From Epichloe hybrida (taxonomy: Eukaryota > Ascomycota > Sordariomycetes > Hypocreales > Clavicipitaceae), in contig JAFEKR010000043.1 of assembly GCA_019022495.1 (NCBI GenBank), positions 62,001 through 126,000 on the forward strand: a DNA stretch of 64,000 bases. The letters are read 5' to 3'. The notes under the pieces are model-generated. The model was not told where the DNA came from. It made no database searches and saw nothing but the letters and a program-made list of their open reading frames with translations. This document shows, piece after piece, positions 52,163 to 62,473 of the stretch; positions within the stretch are counted from its first letter, which is position 1; the number at the start of each line of letters is the position of its first letter. Made by a program: the position numbers and the translations under genes.

Positions 52163-52983
52163 ATGGGGCCTCCGCCTCCCACTCCCGGACGCGTGGTCCG
52201 AACAATCGTCTTTCTTGTCATCAAAGCAAGATATTATAAGTTCTTGCGACGGTTCTGGAGAAAGCAGTTCGGCCTTGTCCACATTTTCAACATCTGCATC
52301 AAGGTCAGACCAGACGAGAACCTGAGTGAAGCCCACGCTATGGAGTTTATCGCCGGCCATACTTCCATTCCCGTGCCGAAGGTGTATTACGCCTTCACCT
52401 ACAAAGGCGCCTCCTATATCGTCATGCGTCATATCAAAGGACAGATGGCAGGCCAAGGCTGGCTACGCCGTACCGAGGAATCGAAAACGCAAATCCTGAC
52501 CCAGCTGCGCAGCATGATCAAGGAGCTTCGCTCGGTTCCCCCTCCCGAGGGGACTGGCGTTGGCAGCATTGATGGTGGGCCTTTCTACGACTGTCGTCTG
52601 CCATCTTGTCTTTACTGGGGCCCTTATGCTACCGTGCGCGAGTTCCACGAAGCGCTCGTCGGCGGCATTAGTTTGGATACCGACTGAACTCTGGATGCCG
52701 ACCTTTCCGAGCTATTCGAGTTCTATCGGCGATCGGGGGACAAGCTGGTTTTGACTCACGGTGACCTGAGCCGCCTCAATATTTTGGTCCGGGGGAACGC
52801 CGTGGTGGGCATCGTGGACTGGGAAACGGCAGGGTGGTTTCCCGGCGTACTGGGAGTACTCTTGTTCAAAGTATGTTAATCCCCACAATCCCTTCTGGGC
52901 AGACGAGGTCGATCAGTTTCTGGCGCCCATGCCGGAAGAGTTAAAGATAGAGGCCATAAGACGCAAGTATTTCGGTGACTTCT
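52163..52983 (+). pseudogene. Aminoglycoside phosphotransferase-like gene, broken
   Basis: Kinase-fold small-molecule phosphotransferase family (APH, PF01636). Seen: the likely ATP-site lysine strand ICIKVRPDENLSEAHAMEF, SIPVPKVYYAF, the fungal-APH block GGPFYDCRLPS, catalytic loop LTHGDLSRLNILV and metal-site GIVDWETAGWFPG. An in-frame TGA at 52685-52687 falls between the two lobes (CGA to TGA fits), and an extra base near 52845 shifts the frame so that the YWEY...KYFGDF C-terminus is read out of phase; that tail ends at a stop at 52983. ATG 52163 is the best start. No intron explains the stop. Its true substrate in fungi is unknown. Confidence 0.7.
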
Positions 52984-53410
52984 GACGGATCGATTTATTT
53001 CCCTGCGACCATGTTCTTCTCTGCATCGGCTGTTTTTCAGTTGCCTATCTGGCACAGTCAAAGCACTCGCTCACTTCCCTCGGGGATATCTTCCTCCTCA
53101 TATTCCCAGACGCGCTGGGGTGTGGGTGGATTGCCAAAGACGCGAGGACATCTAAACACGCATCTGTCAAAAATTGAACACGCATCTGCCGTTAGTCCTA
53201 ATCGGGATAGATAATCCACCCACTTGTTTTTAGTGTGGCTTACGTCTATTAATCTTCGTAGTATTAAGATAATAAATTCCTTACTAGCTTACGCACTCTA
53301 GATAGCGTTAACTATAGCTTCTATAGTAGTATAAAATAGCTAGTAAAGGGATAAAAGGCCTATGTTAATAATTGCTATAGCTACGAAGATTAATAGACGC
53401 GAGGGGGTTA

Positions 53411-53888
53411 CAGTAAATCTCGGCTGCAACAAAGTTAATCTCGTATCCAAGGTGGGGCCTTGTGACGGGCAGAATAGCATATACGAGGCATATGCTAGGC
53501 ATATGCTAATATATAGTATAAATTATATAATAAGGCAGCATATGCCTAGCATATACAAAGTTATAGCACTATATTATAGGGCATATACTACCTATAGCCC
53601 CTATAACTAGCAAATTAATTAACGAATTGATTGACAAATTGATTAACAAATTGATTGACAAATTGATTGACAAATTGATTGACAAATTGATTGACGAATT
53701 GATTGACGAATTGATTAACGAATTAACAAATTAACGAATTAACAAACTTCGCACTAATACACTATAGTCTTTAGCATATGCTTAGTATATGCTAAGCATA
53801 TGCTAAGATTCTTTACCGCCTACTTAATCTAGACTTAGAGGCTTCACCCTGGATACGAGATTAACTTTGTTGCAGCCGAGATTTACTG
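53411..53888. mobile_element. Tc1/mariner-type MITE, copy 1
   Basis: A 478-bp non-coding element with about 45-bp inverted repeats beginning CAGTAAATCTCGGCTGCAAC and flanked by TA at 53409-53410 and 53889-53890. CAGT termini and a TA duplication are characteristic of Tc1/mariner/pogo elements. The interior has CATATGC palindromes and an array of 12-bp units. Confidence 0.82.
53615..53745. repeat. 12-bp tandem array inside MITE copy 1
   Basis: Repeats of AATTGATTGACR, mixed with shorter AATTAACR units. Copy number differs from MITE copy 2, which explains most of their length difference. Confidence 0.75.
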
Positions 53889-54007
53889 TATGCCTAGACG
53901 CGAGCTACACTGAAAACAGGTGGGTGGATTGTCTATCCCGATTAGGACTTAGCAGATGCGTGTTCAATTTTTGACAGATGCGTGTTTAGATGTCCAAGAC
54001 GCGAAGC

Positions 54008-54032
54008 TTTTTTTTTTTTTTTTTTTTTTTTT
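54008..54032. repeat. 25-nt T homopolymer
   Basis: An uninterrupted run of T three bases after the 9-bp duplication of the outer MITE. It could be the poly(A) tail of a minus-strand retroposon or a slippage tract; no coding sequence next to it supports either. Confidence 0.7.
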
Positions 54033-54225
54033 GCGTGAAAGCGGCTGCCGCGGCTGGCATGAGACTCGGGTATCGGCTAGGGTTACAGTAAATCTCGGCT
54101 GCAACAAAGTTAATCTCGTATCTAGGGTGGGGCCTTGTGACGGGTAGAATAGCATATGTCTTGCATATGCTAGGTATATGCTAACGTATAGTATAAATTA
54201 TATAATAAGGTAGTATATGCCTAGC

Positions 54226-54521
54226 TGTTAGTATCTACAGGATACTATTAACCTACGCGTAAGGTTTTCAGGGTGGACTAAAGTGCACGTAATCGTTATA
54301 TATTCTAGTCTATTAAAGCAAGCAAAAGAGAGATTAAATAGAAGCAAAGAGGGTGCGCTATTTATCATAGGAAAAGGGGCCTTAATTAGGGTTATTAGCG
54401 AAGAGGCCACATGTGCTAACTCCAATTGCGGCGTAGTTAGGCCGGATATGTGGGTCCGCGATACAACGCGCTTACCTAATTAGAGGCATGCACCCTTATT
54501 AATATTATGCTTATTCTAACA
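54226..54521 (-). repeat. 3' LTR of copia B2
   Basis: A 296-bp LTR from TGTTAGTATCTACAGG to TTATTCTAACA. Confidence 0.9.
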
Positions 54522-57500
54522 CTAGAAACTCTCTCTTTTTAACATAATTATTAACGCATAATATTAATAAGAGAAGTAAATAGGAATTAAGGAACAAATA
54601 AGATCAAATAGTTGCAAATAACATTGTAAGAAAAGGGTAAGGGGAAGGGGTATAATAAATAATAAAATCTAATCTGTGAGCCTGTGTAAGGATAAGTGGG
54701 CCTAATTCTTAGTACCTTTAATCTTGTTAGATTAACACAAACGTTACGATTGCGTAACCCACCTTTCTATCCTAATAGTCGCCTTATTGCTTATGATAAA
54801 CCTCTTAAATGCCTTGTTTGGTAATGCCTTTGTAAATGCATTAGCAAGGTTATTATTCCTATTAATCTATCTAATCTCGCAGATCTCTTATCGCTTGTAC
54901 GATTAATGAAGGGCTATGATGTTAATTATAAGACGCTTCTTCTTTATAGTACTAAGCCTAATAAGGCATTTATATAAAGAGTACGAATTAGTATAGATAA
55001 TAATAGGAATTATAGGGAGGTTTAATTAATAGGTGATTAACTTAAGTGTTGTCAAGACCGCGTGAGCTATATTAGCACTAGTAACCATACTATAGATCTT
55101 AGAGGCAAGCACACTTCTTATGACTCTTTTGCTCTTAGTAGAGCTATAGTATATAATATTACCTTAGATTATAAAGGTGCTTTTCTCTTAGACTTTACTA
55201 GCTAGGATAAGCACGTAGCCTAGCTAGGAAGTAAGGTCCTAGTTATTAGTAAATAATCTATCTATAAATACAAAAAGCTTTGCCTTTTTAAGATTAAATA
55301 GTATAAACCTTAATCCTTAGCTTAGATTATTGATTTGCTATTAAATTCGTTAGTTTAGGCTCTTTATATCTTAAGGTAATAGCTCTTAGTGTTATGTAGT
55401 AATAGAGAGGTTAAAGTAGGCTTTAGGTTAGTAAATTAAGGTAATGTACACACCTTAAGCTTATTATTCTATATATACCTGTTTTAAATTAGTTAGCGGG
55501 ATTAACTGAAGCTTTTTACTCTAGCCCTTTTACCTTAGTGTAATTATATTATTTTTAAGAGTAATAATACTACTATTAAAGGTTAGTAGGTTCCTTATAG
55601 AAAGGATTTGCTTTAGCTTAGTAGTAAAAGAAGTAGCTTTTAATTAATTTTCCTCTTATTAAGAGAACTTATAGTTAGATAGTCTAATTATATTATTAGT
55701 CTGTATTCTTATACACGTAAAGGTTAGGTTCTCCTTTGTTATTATAAGTAGGCACAGGTTAAACGTAGAGGTTATTATCTAGAGTATTTCTCTATAGTAA
55801 TAATAATATGTTACCTACTAGTAGGTGCTAGCTTCTATAATACTATATAGAGGCTTAATTACTTATATTATTATGCCTATAGGGTATAGGTAATGGATTT
55901 AGATAGGGATTTAGGCTAGGATTATATAACTAAGAAGCGTTTATGCTTGCACATAGGCCTGTGTAATATTACAAAGCTAGAGGATAAGGCCTAGTAATAA
56001 TAACGCAGGTGCTATCATAAGGATTAATCGCTAGCTAGCTCGCTAGATTATTAAGGCCTGTGTGAGGATTACTAGCTTCTCCTTATCGCTATAACCTTAG
56101 ATTACGAGCCTTAACTTCTTGTATAGATTCGTTATCTTGCCCTTTACCTTATTAATGATATAGGAATTAAAAATTCGAACTTTACTATGCTCTCTTTTAT
56201 TATACTTAATGAATTTAAACACGCCTTATTTAATTAAAGAATTAATCTTAGCTTTAGTAAATAGCTTAAAGGGTTTACTAGGGGTCTTAATAATTCCTTC
56301 CTTACGTAATTAGATTATAAGCTTAAGGTTAGAGCTTTCCTTAGCTAATAGAAAGATATTAGTCTTGTCTTTTATTTAATTTGCGTAATTAACATTAGAT
56401 ATAATAATAGGGGGGTTTTTCTAAGGTCTTCTAGGTCCTTGCCTTAGGGGATTAGTAGGAGGGGTAGCTATAGGCTATAGGGAGGCATCTTGGTTGCCTA
56501 CGCTCTTAGGAGGTCTCTCTTTATTAGGATCTTTATAAAAAGGCCTAATAGATATTAATCTAAAGGCCTTAGGGCCTTAAGGGAGCTTAAGAGTGCAGGT
56601 CTTGCCCTCTATAGCTAATAGCTTATAGGGGCCTGCTTATTCTTTACCTTTATACTACACACACACAAGCGATCCTAGCGGGAGGTTAATAGTTACAGAG
56701 GTGTTAGGACCATTCCTTGTAGTAAGGGCATTACTAACCTTTTACTAGGCATAAATACGCTTAACTTCCTTTATCACTAGTTAGATTACAAGGGCTTGCT
56801 ACGTGATATCTAGTAATAGAGGCAATTCCTTAACTATATAAGGATATGCGCTGAAAATAAGAACTATTAGCATAAGACTATTTAATCCTATAGTGTTATT
56901 TATAGCTTTGACTGCCATTTATAATGCCACGGGCTCTGGCGTTGTTAGGCATTCCCGTTAGATAATATTATAAGCTCTTCGGAGTGGCCTGTAATATTAC
57001 TTAACCTTACTAATGCTATGGTAAGCCTTAATGGGGATGTCTTTAATCTTAATTGCTATTAATAACGTAAGCTGCTTAAATTCCTTGCCTCTAAAGGTTG
57101 TTCTAGCATCCGTAATAATTAAATCTAGGGGGCCTAGATAGACGTTAATCTAGCAAAGACAGAGTGCTTCCCACGTAGTCTTTATAAAGATATTCTTAAC
57201 GAATCTAGCTATATTAAAGAATATAGCTATATTAATAACTTACAGAACAGGGCGGTTCCTATTAAGATACATAATATCTATAATGATTTCGTAATTATAA
57301 GCATATTTATCCTAAAGAGTGAATTTAAACTAATGTAAGCTATCTGCGTGTAATTAGCACTGCTAGCAAACCTTGGTTAGTTTCTTAATAGCTTTAAACT
57401 TAACCTTATGCCTTAATTTACATAGCAAATCATGAAGATATTAAACTAAAGGGTATCTAAAGCGTCAATATAATTAGCGGAGCTTAATCTCTATGAGATA

Positions 57501-60305
57501 ACTCTAAGTAACACTTTCTTCTTTATTAAGAAGCATTTACGCATGCCCCTATTTACGCATAATAGGAACCTTAATATTCCCTTACTACAAAACATTCTCT
57601 AATATATAAAAATCAATCTTTAAGTAAGTTATATTATTAAGGTATAAGAGAAAGGGAGTGTTTATAAGGATTACCTAAAAGAGGATAATTCTAAATAAAG
57701 TTAGCACTTTAATTAATCTAAGTGCCTTAATTAGTTCTCTAGGGCTAAATTTAATCTTTATCTTCCTAGCATCTAACTTATTAAGTGTAATAGTTAGTAT
57801 TACACTTTATAAAGCTAAGAATTAAGGGTAGCCTGCTAATAAATATCCTATAGCACCTATATTAGCTATAATGCCTTTAAAGGTTCTGGATAAATATTGT
57901 CCTTTAAGTGTAAATACGCTTAGTGCCTTATCTAGTTCCTAAAGATTAAATAAATCCTTCTTAACTAGAGTATAAGTTATTGCTTTACTAGCGAGAATCT
58001 TAGTGGTTATATAGCTATTATAGGTGGTCCTATGTGTAAAGAAGCTTATAGGCACTTAGCCATTACTATTTTCTTTGCTAAAACTAAGTTCTATTAGATA
58101 TTAGTTAATATTATTATCCTTAGCTAATTCAGGATTATTATTACCTTTATACTATATTAGGAACATATTATATAAAGAAGCTATTAAGTCCGTGCGAGAG
58201 TGATTCTTAAATCATTAGAATGCCTTCTTCTAGTCCTTATCTAAGTGTTTAGTTAACTAATAACCTTCTTTGCCATATATATAACACTTTTTTAAGCGTT
58301 AAGGCTTGCTCTTTAATAAAGATTAACTATACTAGGCTTCCTTACCTTTTCTATTATACTTATAGTTAGTCTAAAAGTATTCCTTAGTGCTAGCTTCTAT
58401 AGGGAACTACTACTAATTAATTAAAGCTTTAGATTTGCTAATTAATATCCTTATTCGTTTATAAAAGCATTAGAGGTTAACAGGAGGATTAATAATACAG
58501 GCCCTACATTCCAGGATTCCTTTATAGGTATTTAGAATCTAACTACAGAGGTCTAATTCTAACTAGGATCTATAAGGATTTACCCTTTAGAGATTCGAAA
58601 GCTTTATTATAAGGTCTTTAAAGCACTTAATCTTTAATTTACTAGGGTTCTCTTAGATAATTATAAGTAGTTATAATCTTCCCTATAATAAATAGTTTTT
58701 TTAATGCGTATTATCTATCTTAAACTTCTACCTAATCCTACAGATAAGAGTTAGGAGATTTTAAGGGTCTCCTTAGCCTAAAAGGTTCTCTAAGAAGTAC
58801 TATAGAGGTCTTCCTTTTAGTATAAACTTAAAACCATAGCCTAACTATTCTTATATAATTCCTAGTATCTTATACTTCCTTTAATAAGTTAAGAGCTTAA
58901 TATTAAGAATATTATACTCCCTAGCGCTATACTTAATACTCTTATTACTATAGAATTTATTAAGATTAAGTAGTTACTTTAATAAGGGTTAGCCTATCTC
59001 CTAAGGGGGAATAGAGATAATTAAATCTTATAGAAAGGGTGCTATAGTTTTAGACTATAGAGAGGGATTATAATATCTTATTATAGGAGGGGAAATAAGG
59101 GGGGTCTAGGGTTATAGTTAAGGGCTTGTAATAAGGGGATTACCTTTACTATTATACCTTTGCCTTACACTTAGTATACTTAGGGATTAGTATAATAGAA
59201 TCTAGGAACAGAACGGGAGTGATTATAGTAGTTAAGGGGATTAGGGATAACGTAAAGCAATTAGTTGCTTTGGTTAATCTCTAAAAGAAGGGATACTAAT
59301 AGGAAGGAGGTCTTTATAGAAGTCCTTTTTTACTATTTGCCTCTTAAAGGGGGAATACTTCCTAGTAACTTCCTGTATTTCTTTTTCTTTCTAGTTATAG
59401 AATCTATTATGGTTAATAATATCTTTAAGTAAGACTATTATCTTATAGTAACTCTATAAGTCTATGTAAATGCCGCTAAAGAAGAGAAAGTCTTAAAGAC
59501 TCTTTATAGCTTTAGGATTTGCTACTTAGAATGTTTTTTGTTTCTATTCTCTAAAGTTATTACTAAAGATAGTAAATAAGGTTTATAGGTATAGGTTCTT
59601 ATATTTATAAGTTACTTTTTTAATAAGAATCTAGGCTATAAGTTCTTTAAGGGTAGTGTTTACTTTAAGATTAAATAATTCCTTATTCTCTAGTGCTTAT
59701 TACGTAATATATTAGTGTAAATCAGGGGATATGTAGTTAAGGAGGTAAGATATAACTTATAAATTAGCTTCTTTTCTAGTATCCTTAGGGGGGAAGGTGC
59801 GTTTATAATTAGAGGGAATGTCTTAGGCTCTAAATCCCTTTAGTTAATCTTAATATTTTACTATAATATTAGTAGTAAATAGGGGGGTAAGGGAAATAGA
59901 GAATTAATAGAAGTCTAAAGGATTATAAGTAAAGCTATTATTTTTATCCCTTAGTAGGTTTAATTAAATAATTAAGGATAGGTTAGGTTAGTTACTAACT
60001 AGGCCTTAATTATTTAATAAACACGCTTCTAAGGGTTTGTTTATATAATAGACACGCTAATTAAATAAATAAAGATAGGTTAGGTTAGTTACTAACTAGG
60101 CCTTAATTAAGTTAATAAGCTTAGATTTAGCATAGAGCTAGTTATAGTTACTTAAGGTAAAAAAAGAGCTAGAATATACTTCTTCCTTAGTATATTTAGT
60201 ATCTTAGAGTAGTACTTTCTCTTTTATAAGGTAAGTCCTTAATACTAATACCTCTTCTATAAACCTTACTAATCTGTGGTATTTATAGAGATAACTACTA
60301 ATTAG

Positions 60306-60601
60306 TGTTAGTATCTATAGGATACTATTAACCTATATATAGGGTTTTTAGGGTGGACTAAAGTGCACATAATTATTATATATTCTAGTCTATTAAAGCA
60401 AGCAAAAGAGGGATTAAATAGAAGCAAAGAGGGTGCGCTATTTATTATAGGAAAAGGGGCCTTAATCAGGGTTATTAGCGAAGAGGCTATATATGCTAAC
60501 TCCGATCGCGGCGCGGTCGGGCCGGATATGTGGGTCCGCGATGCAACGCGCCCACCCAATCAGAGGCGCGCACTCTTGTTGATATCATGCTTGTTCCAAC
60601 A
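60306..60601 (-). repeat. 5' LTR of copia B2
   Basis: A 296-bp LTR, ending TTGTTCCAACA. It differs from the other LTR of the element by transitions, showing mutation after insertion. Confidence 0.9.
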
Positions 60602-60659
60602 CTAGCATATACAAAGTTATAGCACTATATTATAGGGTATATACTACCTATAGCCCCTA

Positions 60660-60835
60660 TAACTAGCAAATTAATTAACAAATTGATTAACGAATTGATT
60701 GACAAATTGATTGACGAATTGATTAACGAATTGACGAATTGATTGACGAATTGACGAATTGACGAATTGACGAATTGATGAATTGATTGACGAATTGATT
60801 GACGAATTAACGAATTGACAAATTAACAAACTTCG
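60660..60835. repeat. 12-bp tandem array inside MITE copy 2
   Basis: AATTGATTGACG units mixed with 8-bp AATTGACG units; longer than the array in copy 1. Confidence 0.75.
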
Positions 60836-60974
60836 CACTAATACACTATAGTCTTTAGCATATGCTTAGCATATGCTAAGTATATGCTAAGATTCTTTAC
60901 CGCCTACCTAATCTAGACTTAGAGGCTCCACCCTAGATACGAGATTAACTTTGTTGCAGCCGAGATTTACTGTA

Positions 60975-62473
60975 TGCCCGTATCGGCCCGACTATGAGAG
61001 CCCAGTGGTATTTACCTGCTCTCGTTAGAATGTGAAAACACACCACTATTATTACAGCAGTGACTGACGTGTCTTCGAGCCCGGGCATGACCGGTGCGCC
61101 TCCCCGAGCATGCAAGGCTACGTAGAGGCGATCTTTGCCTGAAGGCATAGGTGGTTGGCTTGGCTGGCACGAAACATGAGGTGAATGCAGGAGTGCAAGT
61201 TTCATGGGTAAGAGCGAAGAGGGGCAGCTTTTTCATACATGGAAGGGGGGTCGAGGCCGATGAGGCTTTACTTTAATACGCGCGCGCCCAACTAGGTCGG
61301 AAGGGGATCGCACAGGTAGAGCAACCTGGAACAGTCAGATTGCATGGCACTCACTGATTAGAGCACGCTGGCTATGGTGGACGGCCAACACCGAGGTCTG
61401 CGGTTGCAATGTCGTTCACAGTGGCACAGCACGATGGCCGCGACTTCACGGTCCTGACAGCGACAGCGTCGAGGTTGCCGTGATGATGGACGTGATGAAC
61501 GGCTCCCGACAGCGCTGTCGCTCCGTCTACGCTCCGTTTCGGTCGCCGTGCGTTTGCAGCCTCGACCCTCAAACGGGAGCTGTCATGATGATGGCATATG
61601 ATTATGTCTGCCTGGGTTAGCAAGCGAGAGTCCAAGATTTTTGTCAGGATAAACACAAGGATTATACCGAGGTTTTTGTATTTGAAACTCCGCGCGAAAG
61701 ACGCTGCCATTGCCTTCTTCGTATAACCGCGGCTCGCTCGCCAACACCGAAAGTTCCGTCACATAGCGATCAGCGAGGATGCACAACCACTCGCACATTA
61801 GCATGTTCCTGGGGAGCCGGTCGACCACAGATGCACGAATGTGTTCGCGGAGGGGCCGTCCCACCTCACCGTGAAGTGGTTGACCTCGTATTTCTCGGCT
61901 GCGATCATCCAGTTGATGACGAGCGCGGCCGAGGCACAGGAAGCCCTTGGTGATGTGGTCGCACGTCTTGAGCTTGAAGCTCATCGTCTTGTTGCAGTTC
62001 ATGCTTCCGCATGACCAAGTGCGTCGACAAGCAGAGGTGCATCTTCACCTACCACGGGGCGATAACCCTCAGGGCCGGCTACAACACATGCACCATGCAC
62101 ACGGGCGAGAACAACATCAGACGGAGGTTGGGCAACATGACCGTGACCCCAAACACCACCTTCGTCTTCTACAAGGGGCCCAGCCCTGCTAGACGACTAC
62201 GTTGTTGGGCTGTCCATGCTGATGTTCAAGACCATCGTCGCGGAGGTGCCGTCCCACCAGGGTCGAAGCTGCGGGGGTCATCATGGAGTTTGATGAGTTT
62301 GATTGGCGTAGACATCCAGCACACAATTCCAGAATGGCAAACGTGGGGAGGGGGTCTAGCAACAGCGCCGAGTCGAGAAGTGCATGACTTCGTAAATTAT
62401 ATTAATTTTTTGGGGGAGGGTTTTTTTTTTTTTTGCACTGAACAGTAGGAAATATGATATCTCGTGCCATTAA
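60975..62473. other. Gene-poor stretch with degenerate coding remnants
   Basis: Normal GC content but no intact gene. On the plus strand about 61835-62015 reads as NVFAEGPSHLTVKW and onward to a stop. A frame from 62011 starts MTKCVDKQRCIFTYHGAIT and runs through TVTPNTTFVFYKGPSP; a frame switch then continues LDDYVVGLSMLMFKTIVAEV and PSHQG. The nucleotide motif GTTCGCGGAGG-GCCGTCCCACC recurs near 61847 and 62235. These look like pieces of one or more decayed genes that I cannot name. A T-run lies at about 62419-62434. Confidence 0.35.

Larger units (their letters stand above)
53146..53995. mobile_element. MITE with 9-bp target duplication, holding a second MITE
   Basis: Terminal inverted repeats of roughly 100 bp (starting GGACATCTAAACACGCATCT at 53146; complement ending at 53995) are flanked by a perfect 9-bp direct repeat, AAGACGCGA, at 53137-53145 and 53996-54004. 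A 9-bp duplication with long inverted repeats suggests the Mutator superfamily. The Tc1-type MITE at 53411-53888 is inserted inside; without it the element is about 370 bp. A second, inner inverted repeat (GTCTATTAATCTTCGTAG near 53249 and its complement near 53382) is also present. Non-coding. Confidence 0.75.
54226..60601 (-). mobile_element. Copia LTR retrotransposon B2, nested in a MITE
   Basis: A complete 6376-bp element of the B1 family and orientation, with 296-bp LTRs and a perfect duplication, CTAGC, at 54221-54225 and 60602-60606. The RNase H C-terminal region reads on the minus strand near 54770-54900. It aligns along its whole length with B1, the differences being almost entirely C/T and G/A. 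Its frames are all broken. Confidence 0.92.
54086..60972. mobile_element. Tc1/mariner-type MITE, copy 2, split by copia B2
   Basis: Left part 54086-54225 and right part 60602-60972 together match MITE copy 1, with the same CAGT ends and TA at 54084-54085 and 60973-60974. Copia B2 is inserted between them with a CTAGC duplication. The rejoined length is about 506 bp. Confidence 0.82.
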
